Positions 50,915-60,437 of a DNA stretch of 64,000 nt are shown piece by piece (positions within the stretch are counted from its first letter, which is position 1; every line of letters starts with the position of its first letter). This stretch comes from Fibrella forsythiae (GTDB lineage: Bacteria > Bacteroidota > Bacteroidia > Cytophagales > Spirosomataceae): NCBI RefSeq assembly GCF_017353175.1, contig NZ_JAFMYW010000003.1, positions 496,001 to 560,000 of the forward strand. Direction: 5' to 3'. The notes below the pieces were generated by a model. It was not told where the DNA came from, ran no database searches, and saw nothing but the letters and a program-made list of their open reading frames with translations. Both the position numbers and the translations under genes were made by a program.

Positions 50915-52203
50915 TACCAGCTTCGATAAAACAACTCGTGGGTTCTGAAAAAGGGCTGGTTTTGGCCGATCAGGTGGTAGTTAGCGGGTCGGCGTTTATA
51001 ACCAACCTACTGCTGGCGCACGCGCTGGGTCTGGCTGCTTACGGTCAGTTTTCGGCAGTAATACTAAGTCAACTATTTCTCCTGTCTGTTCAGCAGGCGG
51101 TTGGCAGCGGCATCTACCAGGTCGTGTTTCCCGGATTGTCTGAAACTGAACAGCAACGTTATACCAACGGGCTGTTCTGGCTTCAGTTGGGTTGGTTAAT
51201 AGGCTTGATGGTGTTGTCTGGTCTGATCTACAGCCTGTTGCCGACTCGTGTTATTCCCTTCAGCATTCATGTTCTGCTGCCTGCTGTTGTGGGAACAGGC
51301 CTGTATCTGTTGCAGGATTTTCTCCGCAAGGTCCTGCTGGTGCAACAACGGGCGGGCCACGCCCTTCTGCTCGACTGCCTGACTAATGTTGGTCAGCTGG
51401 CACTGCTGGCCGTCTTTAACTGGCAACATGCGCTATCGCTTCCGGTTTCGCTTTGGATCATCGGAGCCACGTTTGTACCCTCAATTGTACTGGGAATAGT
51501 CTGGTTACGAGCGGGTCAGCCACAGGCTACCAATGGCCAGTTCGTCTGGGAAAAGCATCGGCAGCAGGGCGGCTGGATGCTTCTGTCGGCCCTGACGCAG
51601 TGGCTGGCCGGTAACTTCTTCATTGTGGCGGGAGGCTGGTGGCTGGGTGCTGCCGCATTGGGTGCGCTCCGGCTGGCGCAATACATCTTCGGGTTGCTCA
51701 ACGTACTGCTTCAGGCGCTGGAGAGTTATGTCATTCCGAGGGCAGCACAAGTAGCCCATTTGCCCCTTAACCTATTAACGTACCTGCGTGCGGTATTGCT
51801 TAAAAGTCTGCTCGGGTTGCTGCCGGTGCTCCTGTTTCTGACGCTGGGTGCCGAACCCTTGCTGGCCTACATGGGTGGCAACGACTACCGCCCGTTCAGT
51901 TACGTCATGTACGGGCTGTCGGCGGTGTATATGCTGGTGGTCTGTAGCTACCCGATCCGAATCATCCTGCGGGTTCGCCTGCTTAATAAACACTACTTCA
52001 CCGGCTATGCCCTGACCACGGTATTCAGCCTGGCTACGGCCTTCTGGCTCATCACCACCTGGGGGTTGGTGGGCGTACTGGTCGGCCTGTTTTCCACCCA
52101 GGTCATCCTGATCACGTACTGGCTTTTTGTTGTACATCATAACGGTTTATTCGTATGGAAATCATTCATCTTGTTCTCGGTAAGGCCAATCCGGCCCGAA
52201 TGA
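50911..52203 (+). CDS. Wzx-type polysaccharide flippase
   Basis: This 430-residue membrane protein has about 12-14 helices of the oligosaccharide flippase (MATE/MOP) family. It begins GLVLADQVVVSGSAFITNLLLAHALGLAAYGQFSAVILS, typical of Wzx, and continues with paired helices such as LPAVVGTGLYLLQDFLRKVLLVQQ. It would move lipid-linked repeat units across the inner membrane. Its last 49 bases overlap the following glycosyltransferase. It couples directly to the Wzc-like gene. Specificity is not readable. Confidence 0.87.
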   Translation: MIPASIKQLVGSEKGLVLADQVVVSGSAFITNLLLAHALGLAAYGQFSAVILSQLFLLSVQQAVGSGIYQVVFPGLSETEQQRYTNGLFWLQLGWLIGLMVLSGLIYSLLPTRVIPFSIHVLLPAVVGTGLYLLQDFLRKVLLVQQRAGHALLLDCLTNVGQLALLAVFNWQHALSLPVSLWIIGATFVPSIVLGIVWLRAGQPQATNGQFVWEKHRQQGGWMLLSALTQWLAGNFFIVAGGWWLGAAALGALRLAQYIFGLLNVLLQALESYVIPRAAQVAHLPLNLLTYLRAVLLKSLLGLLPVLLFLTLGAEPLLAYMGGNDYRPFSYVMYGLSAVYMLVVCSYPIRIILRVRLLNKHYFTGYALTTVFSLATAFWLITTWGLVGVLVGLFSTQVILITYWLFVVHHNGLFVWKSFILFSVRPIRPE

Positions 52204-53273
52204 ACGGTGTCAATAAAGTAGTGAACGAGCTGGCTTCCCAGCAGCAACAGGCCGGGTATGCGGTCGAGGTCTGGGGGTTCTCGGCCAATCAACTACACGA
52301 TTATCCGGAACGTACCTATACCACGCGCCTGTTCGAGGCGAGCCGGAATCCGTTCTGGGTTGGTGCCGACTGGAAACGCGCCATGCTGGTCAGAAAAGGA
52401 ACGGCCGTTGTGCAGATTCACGGCGGCTTTGTGCCCCGTTTCTATGCCGCTGCCCGTTTCCTGGCAGACAATCGAATTCCGTATGTGGTTACGCCTCACG
52501 GTAACTACAACTGGCATGCGCTGCAACGAAATAGGCTGACCAAGCGACTGTATTTCAATTTGTTTGAACGAAAAGTGCTCTCTGGCGCCAGTGCTATTCA
52601 CGCGTTGGGAAAGAGCGAGATCGCCGGTTTGCAGACCATGTATCCGAACCAGAAGTCGGTGCTGATCCCGTACGGCTTTTCGGTGTACGAACAACCCGGC
52701 GAGCCGATCGACTCGACGTTTATTATCGGTTTTTGTGGTCGCCTTGATATAGACCATAAAGGACTTGACTGGCTCATGGATGGCTTTGCCGATTTCCAAA
52801 AGAACGTACCCACAGCTCGTCTCTGGCTGATTGGCGACGGCCCGCACCGGTTGCAGTTGAAGCAGATGGCCGACGATCGGAACGTTGGCCAACAGGTTAC
52901 CTTCTGGGGGAGCCGCTTCGGCGAAGAGAAGCTCCAGTTGTTGGGCTTGTGCAGTCTGTTCGTTCATTCGTCGCGGTACGAAGGCCTGCCGGTGTCGGTA
53001 CTCGAAGCTGCCTCGCTGGGGCTGCCCTGTCTGGTGTCTGAGGCAACCAACGTAGGCGATGCCATCCGGGCGTTCGATGCCGGGTACGTTGTTGAGCAGG
53101 GAACAGCGCCGCAGGTAGCCGAAGGGCTGACCGTTCTGCACGATCAGTGGCAAACGGGTGAGCTGGCTCAACTGGGCCGGAACGCCCGCGAGATGGTCGA
53201 TAAACATTATAACTGGCCGCGTCAGGTAAAGCAGTTTAATGAGTTGTATCAGCAGGTATGGCACGCCAATTAA
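52155..53273 (+). CDS. Glycosyltransferase family 4-like protein (EPS)
   Basis: This 372-residue protein starts MEIIHLVLGKANPARMNGVNKVVNELAS, the Rossmann acceptor domain, and has a C-terminal nucleotide-sugar domain: IIGFCGRLDIDHKGLDWLMDGF, RLWLIGDGPHRLQLKQMA, LGLCSLFVHSSRYEGLPVSVLEAASLGLPCLVSEATNVGD. The EGLPVSVLEA E-x7-E motif marks retaining GT4 enzymes. It adds one sugar to the growing repeat unit at the cytoplasmic face. It overlaps both neighbours by tens of bases, which fits a tight operon. Confidence 0.9.
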   Translation: MEIIHLVLGKANPARMNGVNKVVNELASQQQQAGYAVEVWGFSANQLHDYPERTYTTRLFEASRNPFWVGADWKRAMLVRKGTAVVQIHGGFVPRFYAAARFLADNRIPYVVTPHGNYNWHALQRNRLTKRLYFNLFERKVLSGASAIHALGKSEIAGLQTMYPNQKSVLIPYGFSVYEQPGEPIDSTFIIGFCGRLDIDHKGLDWLMDGFADFQKNVPTARLWLIGDGPHRLQLKQMADDRNVGQQVTFWGSRFGEEKLQLLGLCSLFVHSSRYEGLPVSVLEAASLGLPCLVSEATNVGDAIRAFDAGYVVEQGTAPQVAEGLTVLHDQWQTGELAQLGRNAREMVDKHYNWPRQVKQFNELYQQVWHAN

Positions 53274-54565
53274 CCGCCCCCCGCGACCATAGCCGGTTTC
53301 TGAAAACAGTTGGTTTCTTGCTGACGATAATCCTGTTTGTCAAACTGGGCGGCTTCTTCACCTGGAGCAACAACATCTCGATTACGCGGGTCATTAAAGT
53401 CATCAGTCGCATTGCCATGACGACCTCTATCTGGTACCTGTACCGGGCCATCATTAACCGGGGGGCGGTGGCGTCGTTCGGCTGGAAACAGAGCTTGTCG
53501 CCGTTTCTGTACGTGGTGTATCTGTTTCTGGGTTTGCTGTCCGTGATGTGGTCAACCGATCCGGGGTATTCTGGTCTTCAGTGGTTTATGGATATGGAAG
53601 GGTTGGTATTTGCGTATTACTTCATTGCCTGCTTTATCCTGATCGACTATTTTTTTAGCGGAAGTGCCGTGAAGATGTACCAGGTGATCGGCGATGCGGT
53701 CATGATGATGATCAGCATCTTTCTGGTTGGCATGTACATCGATCCCGAGACGTTTTACCGACTGACGCACGGTGGTGAAGAAGCACGTCTCGGTGGATTT
53801 ATCATGAACCCCAATGAGTTGGGCATGCTGTGCGCGGTGGGCGTTTCCTGCTTCATTTTCAATATCTACCGAAAACACCAGTTCGTCTGGACGTTCATCA
53901 AGATTGGCCTGCTGATGTGGGCCGTTGTGCTGACGGGTTCACGTTCATCAACTATTGGCTGCCTGCTGATCGCTTTTTTCCATATTCGTCAATCGTCGAA
54001 TACAAAGCTGAAGCTGGCCATGTATGCCGGTGCGGTCATGGTAGTGCCGGTGGCAGTTCAGACGCTATTGATTAAGGAACACGGTGGGGGGTTAGACGAA
54101 GTAATGAGCATGACAGGCCGACTGCCGTTCTGGACGGCCTTGCTAAACGAAGGCCTGCCGAGAGCACCTTTCTTTGGCTTCGGCTTCATGCGCATAGCCA
54201 CCACCGACTACTTCCAGGGGGAGCACATCTTCACCTACGCGGCCAAGATGACCCACAACACCTTTATTCAGGTCTTGATGAATCTGGGTTTCGTGGGCTT
54301 CTTCATTGTACTCTTCCAACTCGTATTCACCATTCGTGGCTTTCTGCAGGTGCCCGAAAAAGAGAAGAGCCTGATCTGCGTGGGTGTGCTGATTCCGATC
54401 ATGATCAACTCGTTTACCGAGTTCGGTATTTTCGGCGAAACCAACTACGGCATCCTATTCTATCAACTCCTGATTTTCTACATCAGCCTGTCGATAAATC
54501 CGCTGCTGACCCCCGGCGAAAAAATCTATCTCTACCGCCGCCGCCCCGATCTGCGCCCGGCTTAG
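53258..54565 (+). CDS. O-antigen polymerase/ligase-like EPS polymerase (Wzy type)
   Basis: This 435-residue membrane protein has about ten helices. The large periplasmic loop holds MTGRLPFWTALLNEGLPRAPFFGFGF and the THNTFIQVLMNLGFVGFF segment, which is the Wzy_C-like pattern with its conserved His. It would polymerise lipid-linked repeat units on the outer face. It overlaps the upstream GT by 16 bases and is followed by a terminator at 54675. A second half of the cluster restarts downstream. Confidence 0.85.
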   Translation: MARQLTAPRDHSRFLKTVGFLLTIILFVKLGGFFTWSNNISITRVIKVISRIAMTTSIWYLYRAIINRGAVASFGWKQSLSPFLYVVYLFLGLLSVMWSTDPGYSGLQWFMDMEGLVFAYYFIACFILIDYFFSGSAVKMYQVIGDAVMMMISIFLVGMYIDPETFYRLTHGGEEARLGGFIMNPNELGMLCAVGVSCFIFNIYRKHQFVWTFIKIGLLMWAVVLTGSRSSTIGCLLIAFFHIRQSSNTKLKLAMYAGAVMVVPVAVQTLLIKEHGGGLDEVMSMTGRLPFWTALLNEGLPRAPFFGFGFMRIATTDYFQGEHIFTYAAKMTHNTFIQVLMNLGFVGFFIVLFQLVFTIRGFLQVPEKEKSLICVGVLIPIMINSFTEFGIFGETNYGILFYQLLIFYISLSINPLLTPGEKIYLYRRRPDLRPA

Positions 54566-54674
54566 TGTATGCTGAATGCTTGCGGCGGTCCCGCGTCCGG
54601 GTTAGGGTTTGCGCCGTAAGCATTACCGTTCCAGAAAATGGAATCGCTTTCCTGAAGACGGAAGGTGGTTTCAG

Positions 54675-54711
54675 AAAAAGAGGCCAATACAGCGCGTATT
54701 GGCCTCTTTTT
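54675..54711 (+). terminator. Intrinsic terminator inside the EPS cluster
   Basis: AAAAAGAGGCCAATAC pairs with GTATTGGCCTCTTTTT with a five-base loop. It lies about 110 bases after the polymerase stop and just before the kinase-fusion start. It splits the cluster into two transcription units unless read through. Confidence 0.85.
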
Positions 54712-54720
54712 GGTACTGGC

Positions 54721-57177
54721 ATGGTACTGGCAGGTCTTGTTTACATGAACAAGTTGGTGTACACATCAGACATACAGCGGTTGCAGACCGGGCTAACGAA
54801 AATTGGCATCCCTCTGGCCACTAAACCGACAACGGCGGCCAATTGCACGATCTCCTGTTACCTATACCGTAACCCCGATGGCAGCATCCGGTGGTTATGG
54901 CCAATCTGGTCTGATCAGCCTGATTTTCTGCGCTTTTACCACGCCGGTAGTCGCCAGGCGCGTTGGTTCGTTTGGTTAGTTCGGTTACTTTTTCGCCTGA
55001 AACGGGGCCATTGGATGGGTCACGATCGCATCACATTCTACACAACCGAAGCGGGCTACCAGTTGCTTCGACGTACCCAGGTTAATCGGTGGGCGCTGTT
55101 TACCGGTACGGCCGGGCCAAATCGAAAGCTGGTTATCTGGTATAACACGCAGGTTGAAAAAGGCTTTTTCCTGAAAGTTGCGCTGGCTGAACCGGCCGTA
55201 ATAAACCTGCGACAGGAAGCGTTGGCCCTGCGGCAACTTCAACAGAACCCATTGCTGCAATTGGCTACACCCCAGCTCGAAGCCTATTCAGAATCGATGC
55301 TGATTCAGGAAGACATGGGCGATGCCGATACCTGGCAGATTAACAAACTGGCCGAGTTGCCGTACGGGGCAATGCAGGAGTTTGTTAGCCAGAACTGGCA
55401 CACGAAACCATTACAGCAGGCCGATTTCTGGACGTCGGCCCTGGATGCTCTGGTGAAATTGCGGGTAGCCAATGACAGCCGCATACCCGTTAGCCTGCTC
55501 GATAAGCTGGAACGGCTGATTCAATCGCTTGATGAACAAGCACCGATTGCCGTTGCCTCGGCCCACGGTGATTTTACGCCCTGGAATATCCTGTTGCGCG
55601 GCCACAAGCTGTGCGTGATCGATTGGGAGTTGTACCGCGCAGAGTTGCCGGGTTTATACGACCTGTTTCATTTTCAGTATCAGTCAATGGTTATGCTGGG
55701 CAACCAGGGCTTCAATGCCATTCGGCGGGAGGTCGATACCATCTTGAAACAGACCGACTGGCGTTTGTTCCGTGAACGAAACTCCGTTGATGTCGACCTT
55801 GCCGAGAAACTATACCTCATTCATACCATAACGTATTACCTGTCGGTCTACAGCCGTCAGCCCGATTGGCACCAGCAGGTAAACTGGCTGCTCGACACCT
55901 GGAATCAGGCACTCACGTATTGGCTGGGTCAGAAGCAGGTCGTATCTGACCGGAAACTGGTATTGCATGACCTGGCTTTCTGGCTTCACAAGCAACCCCA
56001 CGCGGCCCTGAAATTCCTGCCAACGTACCTGGATGCGCTTCCCGACTCGTCAGACCTGGATCTGGCCATGCCCCGTCAAACGGCGAAGCAGTTGGTCAGG
56101 TACGTTCGGCAGCATCCGTTGATTCGTCAGGTTACGGTAGATCATCGGAGCTTTATGAAACAACTGCATATTCAATGCCTTGATAATACCAGTCTGCATG
56201 TTGACCTGATCTGGACATTCAAGCGAAAGCACCTGGAATTCATGGACGCTCATGCTGTCTGGGAACAGGCCACGCTGGCACCGCATGGCCTGAACGTACC
56301 TACACTGGCTTGTAATCAGACCTACGTCCGGCGGTTCTACGGTCTCAATAATGCGCTGATACCAGCGCGGTACCGACACCTGTTCGATGAACCGGTTATT
56401 GGCTCCCTGTTGGCTGAATCGGTGACCGACATCAGAGCGATGCCCCAGAATCGGGGGTGGCGGGCTGTACGCAGTAGGCTGGCTTACGGGCTTGATACAC
56501 TTCGGTCGTTTGCTTTTCAACGCGGAATGATCGTGACGTTCAGCGGGGTTGATGGTGCCGGTAAATCGACCGTAATTGAGCAGACCAAACTGGAGATCGA
56601 GAAAAAACTCCGGCAACGGGTGATCGTGCTTCGGCACCGGCCATCGCTCTTGCCGATCCTCAGTGCCTGGCAGTATGGCCGCCGGGAAGCGGAACAACGA
56701 TCGACTAATCGGCTTCCTCGTCAGGGTACGAATCAGAGTGGTCTGTCGTCGCTGCTTCGGTTTGCCTATTACTACGCCGATTACCTGCTGGGGCAATTTT
56801 ACGTGCAGGTGAAATACGTCTGGCGTGGCTACATTGTTTTGTACGATCGTTACTATTTCGACTTCATCAACGACAGCCGCCGGAGTAATGTACAACTGCC
56901 GTCTGGGCTAGCCGCTGGTCTGTACCGTTTCCTGATGAAGCCTCAGTTAAACGTATTCCTCTACGCGCCAGCAGAAGATATTCTACGCCGGAAGCAGGAA
57001 TTAGATGCCGAAACCATCGCTGACCTGACCCGCCAGTATCTGGGCCTGTTCGATAGCCTGCAAAAACAGTATCCGTCGTCAGAATACATGCCGGTGCTGA
57101 ATCAGGACCTTCCCGTTACCCTAACCCGCATTTTTGACCGTATTCAACGCACTACGGTGGGTACGCTGGTGGGGTAA
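54721..57177 (+). CDS. Three-domain kinase fusion: APH-like, nucleotidyltransferase-like, thymidylate kinase-like
   Basis: Starting at ATG 54721 (or 54745, MNKLVYTSDIQ) the protein is 818 residues. Bases upstream to 54565 are open in frame but contain the terminator, so they are not coding. About 130-400 is an aminoglycoside phosphotransferase-like fold with HGDFTPWNILL (His282) and VIDWELY. About 430-530 looks like a nucleotidyltransferase (SSDLDLAM near 445, LHVDLIW). About 600-818 is a thymidylate-kinase-like P-loop domain (FSGVDGAGKSTVIEQ near 607-620, YDRYYFDFI). The combination suggests one protein that phosphorylates and activates a sugar or polyol for EPS. No database search was made. 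Confidence 0.72.
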   Translation: MVLAGLVYMNKLVYTSDIQRLQTGLTKIGIPLATKPTTAANCTISCYLYRNPDGSIRWLWPIWSDQPDFLRFYHAGSRQARWFVWLVRLLFRLKRGHWMGHDRITFYTTEAGYQLLRRTQVNRWALFTGTAGPNRKLVIWYNTQVEKGFFLKVALAEPAVINLRQEALALRQLQQNPLLQLATPQLEAYSESMLIQEDMGDADTWQINKLAELPYGAMQEFVSQNWHTKPLQQADFWTSALDALVKLRVANDSRIPVSLLDKLERLIQSLDEQAPIAVASAHGDFTPWNILLRGHKLCVIDWELYRAELPGLYDLFHFQYQSMVMLGNQGFNAIRREVDTILKQTDWRLFRERNSVDVDLAEKLYLIHTITYYLSVYSRQPDWHQQVNWLLDTWNQALTYWLGQKQVVSDRKLVLHDLAFWLHKQPHAALKFLPTYLDALPDSSDLDLAMPRQTAKQLVRYVRQHPLIRQVTVDHRSFMKQLHIQCLDNTSLHVDLIWTFKRKHLEFMDAHAVWEQATLAPHGLNVPTLACNQTYVRRFYGLNNALIPARYRHLFDEPVIGSLLAESVTDIRAMPQNRGWRAVRSRLAYGLDTLRSFAFQRGMIVTFSGVDGAGKSTVIEQTKLEIEKKLRQRVIVLRHRPSLLPILSAWQYGRREAEQRSTNRLPRQGTNQSGLSSLLRFAYYYADYLLGQFYVQVKYVWRGYIVLYDRYYFDFINDSRRSNVQLPSGLAAGLYRFLMKPQLNVFLYAPAEDILRRKQELDAETIADLTRQYLGLFDSLQKQYPSSEYMPVLNQDLPVTLTRIFDRIQRTTVGTLVG

Positions 57178-58007
57178 TGGGCTTCATGCTGTCGAAGGGC
57201 CAAGCGAAAGCAACCCGACAGCGCGAAGCCAAGCGAAAAATCAATCAACTAATCTTCTCTAGTCTCCCAATGAAAACACTCCTTGAACGGATCGTTCAGT
57301 TACGTAATCCGCGGTTTCGGTTTTCGCCTGCCTTGGCTAACGGGCTCATTCTGGCGTTCGGCTGGCAACAGGTAAGGGCGTTGGTCAGGAGTAGCGGCCT
57401 GTTGCTGCGTGGTCGTTTGCCGAAGGGAATGGTTCGGGGGCGGGGCGTTCAGTTTTTCAATCTGCGTCAAATCCAGTGGGGGCGATTTTTGAAGCTGGGC
57501 GACCACGTGTATTGCTCGGCGATTGCTACGGATGGTATTCGGCTGGGCAATCAGGTAAGCATCGGGGCCTTCAGCCGGCTGGTTGTGTCGACTACGCTCG
57601 ATAACCCCGGCCTGTATATCCGGATCGGCGACCGGGTGGGCATTGGCGAGTTTGCTTATTTGGGTGGCGCGGGTGGCTTAACGATTGGCGACGATTGCAT
57701 CGTTGGTCAGTATTTCAGTTGCCATCCCGAAAACCACCTGTTTGGCGACCTGAACGTACCCATCCGGTTGCAGGGTGTCGAACGCAAACCAATTATCATC
57801 GGTATTAACTGCTGGATTGGCAGTAAAGTCACGGTGCTTGGCGGCGTAACCATCGGCGACGGATGCGTCGTAGCGGCCGGTGCCGTGGTAACGCAAAGTT
57901 TCCCCGCCAACAGCCTGATCGGCGGAGTTCCTGCCAAACTATTGCGTACCAGAGCAGAGGCTACTAAAACGCGTCAGGCTTCGTTGTCGCTTGCCTGTAG
58001 CGAGTGA
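57177..58007 (+). CDS. Hexapeptide-repeat acetyltransferase (EPS)
   Basis: The full frame is 276 residues. The first ATG shares one base with the previous stop; the family-like part starts at ATG 57270 (MKTLLERIVQLRNPRF), so the first 31 residues are uncertain. The body is a left-handed beta-helix with hexapeptide turns (IGDRVGIGEFAYLGGAGGLTIGDDCIVGQYFSCHPENH, IGINCWIGSKVTVLGGVTIGDGCVVAAGAVVTQ) and ends NSLIGGVPAKLLR, typical of WcaF/LbH transferases. It adds an acetyl or other acyl group to the polysaccharide. The Lys/Arg-rich extension is odd. Confidence 0.87.
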   Translation: MGFMLSKGQAKATRQREAKRKINQLIFSSLPMKTLLERIVQLRNPRFRFSPALANGLILAFGWQQVRALVRSSGLLLRGRLPKGMVRGRGVQFFNLRQIQWGRFLKLGDHVYCSAIATDGIRLGNQVSIGAFSRLVVSTTLDNPGLYIRIGDRVGIGEFAYLGGAGGLTIGDDCIVGQYFSCHPENHLFGDLNVPIRLQGVERKPIIIGINCWIGSKVTVLGGVTIGDGCVVAAGAVVTQSFPANSLIGGVPAKLLRTRAEATKTRQASLSLACSE

Positions 58008-59359
58008 AAACGGCCTCAGCAATAAATCCAATATCCGAAATCCCAGATCCGACATTGAAAACTGTACTCGCCACCGCCTACGCCGTGAATCCGTATAAGG
58101 GTTCTGAAGATGGCATGGGCTGGAATTTTATTCTGCAGATGGCTCGGTACAACCGCGTTGTTGCCGTTACCAGGCCAAATAACCAGCCTGCAATCGATCG
58201 CTATTGGGCCGAACATCCGGAGTTAACCGAGCTTCAGCAACGTACCCGGTTTCTGTATTTCGACTGGCCCTACTGGCTGCGATTCTGGAAGAAAGGGCCA
58301 CTATTGTCGATGATCTATTATTACGGCTGGCAACTGAGTCTGGCTATCTGGCTTCGGCGGCAGCGCCTGACGGTCGATCTGGTTCACAACGTGAATTTCC
58401 ACAACGACTGGACGCCAACCTTTCTCTGGTTGCTGGGTAAACCCCTCGTTTGGGGGCCGGTGGGGCACCACCCGGCTATTCCTGATGTAGCCCTGCGCGA
58501 GTTTGGCTGGAAAGCAGCTCTTCAGGAGCGAGTGTTATGGGCCGTGAAGCAAACCTTCTGGAAGCTGGACCCGTTTTTGCGTCTGAGTAAGCTACAGGCA
58601 TCGCACATTCTCTGCATGAACCAGGCAGCGGCCGACGTGCTGCATCTGCCAGCCAGTCAATACAGCCTTGTGCCGTCAGTTGCTTCTGCTCCGGTCAGTG
58701 TGTCCAGTTCAGGGAGAGCCGGTTCAACGCTCTTCCGGGTGCTTTCGGTGGGGCGGTTTGTGCCGCTCAAAGGCTTCACCAGCACGGTTCGGGCGTTCGC
58801 GTACTTTTATCATCAGCTCGCGCCCGACGATCAGCAACGTACCCAGCTCACCCTGGTAGGAAGCGGACCAGCCGAGCCGCTCATCCGGCAACTCATTGCT
58901 GACTGTGGTATTGGCCATTGTGTCGAGATTATAAACTGGTTGCCGAAAGAGGCGGTAGCAGCCTGTTACCAATCGGCATCGGTGTTTCTGTTTCCGTCGT
59001 ACGAGGGGGCGGGGATGGTGGTGGCCGAGGCCATGAGCTACGGCCTGCCTGTACTCTGCTGGGATAACGACGGACCGGGCCGCTTCGTCCATCCTGACTC
59101 TAAGCTACGGGTCTCCTGCCAGGTGCTTGAGGTCGGTGAAATGCAACTGGCCAACCGGCTAGACTCCCTGTTTCACCACCCAAGTTTTTACGAACACGAA
59201 AGCCAACTGGCGTTACAACGTTTCAAAACCAACTTCAATTGGTCTGTTCGGGGCGAACAGCTCAGAAAAATCTATACAGCTGTTTTGTTGGCTAAACGAT
59301 CAGCAGCAAGTTCATCTTATGACATCCAGGCGACTTATAGCGGTTCATCTGCTCAATGA
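58004..59359 (+). CDS. Glycosyltransferase family 4-like protein (EPS, second unit)
   Basis: This 451-residue protein probably starts at GTG 58004, overlapping the acetyltransferase stop by four bases. It has a GT-B fold: ATAYAVNPYKGSEDGMGWNFILQMAR, KPLVWGPVGHHP, a linker, then RVLSVGRFVPLKGFTSTVRAF, TLVGSGPAEPLIRQLI and SVFLFPSYEGAGMVVAEAMSYGLPVL, where EGAGMVVAEA is the E-x7-E motif. It adds a sugar to the repeat unit. It overlaps the next gene by 41 bases. The first 15 residues before TLKTVLATAYAVN are not family-like, so a later start is possible. Confidence 0.87.
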   Translation: MKTASAINPISEIPDPTLKTVLATAYAVNPYKGSEDGMGWNFILQMARYNRVVAVTRPNNQPAIDRYWAEHPELTELQQRTRFLYFDWPYWLRFWKKGPLLSMIYYYGWQLSLAIWLRRQRLTVDLVHNVNFHNDWTPTFLWLLGKPLVWGPVGHHPAIPDVALREFGWKAALQERVLWAVKQTFWKLDPFLRLSKLQASHILCMNQAAADVLHLPASQYSLVPSVASAPVSVSSSGRAGSTLFRVLSVGRFVPLKGFTSTVRAFAYFYHQLAPDDQQRTQLTLVGSGPAEPLIRQLIADCGIGHCVEIINWLPKEAVAACYQSASVFLFPSYEGAGMVVAEAMSYGLPVLCWDNDGPGRFVHPDSKLRVSCQVLEVGEMQLANRLDSLFHHPSFYEHESQLALQRFKTNFNWSVRGEQLRKIYTAVLLAKRSAASSSYDIQATYSGSSAQ

Positions 59360-60437
59360 CTGGAGCGGTAGCCCGCTCGTTTTCCGGCAGGCACTCGAAG
59401 CGCTTAGCCAAACTGGGTACGTTGTTACGCTGTTTACGGCAACACCGTCGGGCAAGGGTTTTCTGACGGATATCGATGGCGTAACGACCGAAGCGCTACG
59501 GTATACGTGGCACCCGGTTAAAGTCATTACGCTCATTAACTACCTGCTCGTTCAGGCTCGGCTTTTTTGTCGGCTGCTGTTTTTTCTGCAGTCAACAGAC
59601 GTCGTATATATCAATACGTTACTGCCGTTTGGTGCGGCCCTGGCGGGCTGGGTACGTGGTTGCCGGGTTGTGTATCACGTGCACGAAGTGAGCATAAAGC
59701 CCTGGTTATTGAAGGTATGGCTGCGTGGCGTAGCCAACCAGACAGCCCAACAGGTGTTGTATGTGTCAGCCTATACGGCCCGGCAAACGGCGCTGGCCAG
59801 GCCCGAGAGCAAGCTGATCTATAACGCCTTGCCAGACGCATTCAGGCAGCGGGCCAGCCAGATCAGCACACCCAATACTGTCTTTCCGTTCACGGCACTC
59901 ATGCTCTGTTCCAACAAAGCGTATAAAGGCGTTAATGAATTTGTGGCGGCCGCCCGACAGCTACCCCACATGCGGTTTTTACTGGTGTTGAATACAACCG
60001 CTACCGACGTCGAGGCATTTATTAAGGCCACCACCCCTCCCGCCAACTGCATCGTTTTCCCTGCACAGACAGACACCATTCCGTTCTACCAGCAAGCGCA
60101 TGTGGTATTGAATCTGTCGCACGCCAACGCCTGGGTTGAAACCTTCGGGCTGACAATTCTGGAAGGCATGGCCTGCGGATGTCCCGTTATGGTTCCGCCC
60201 GTTGGTGGCGTCCGCGAGCTGATCGACGATGGGGTAGAGGGTTTTGTCGTTAATGCCCTACATCCGCAGGAGCTAGTTGATGCGTTGCAACAGGTATCGG
60301 CCGATATGACGCTGTATATGCGTATGGCGCAGGCCGCTCGCCAACGCGCCGGCTTCTTTTCCGGCCATTCGTTTCGGCAGCAGATAAACGCTGCCTTTAG
60401 CGCAGACAACACCCTGACTACAACCGCTAGCGGTTGA
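59319..60437 (+). CDS. Glycosyltransferase family 4-like protein (last EPS gene)
   Basis: This 372-residue protein starts MTSRRLIAVHLLNDWSGSPLVFRQALEAL and has the acceptor-domain motif VVYHVHEVSIKPWLL and the C-terminal ALMLCSNKAYKGVNEFVAAAR, VVLNLSHANAWVETFGLTILEGMACGCPVMVPPVGGVRELI. The ETFGLTILEG motif carries the E-x7-E catalytic pair. It is convergent with the hybrid kinase and overlaps its end by 11 bases, so no separate terminator fits between them. Confidence 0.88.
   Translation: MTSRRLIAVHLLNDWSGSPLVFRQALEALSQTGYVVTLFTATPSGKGFLTDIDGVTTEALRYTWHPVKVITLINYLLVQARLFCRLLFFLQSTDVVYINTLLPFGAALAGWVRGCRVVYHVHEVSIKPWLLKVWLRGVANQTAQQVLYVSAYTARQTALARPESKLIYNALPDAFRQRASQISTPNTVFPFTALMLCSNKAYKGVNEFVAAARQLPHMRFLLVLNTTATDVEAFIKATTPPANCIVFPAQTDTIPFYQQAHVVLNLSHANAWVETFGLTILEGMACGCPVMVPPVGGVRELIDDGVEGFVVNALHPQELVDALQQVSADMTLYMRMAQAARQRAGFFSGHSFRQQINAAFSADNTLTTTASG

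Noticed and set aside
54565-54720. 52-codon N-terminal extension of the kinase fusion
   Set aside because: It contains an intrinsic terminator and is not family-like.
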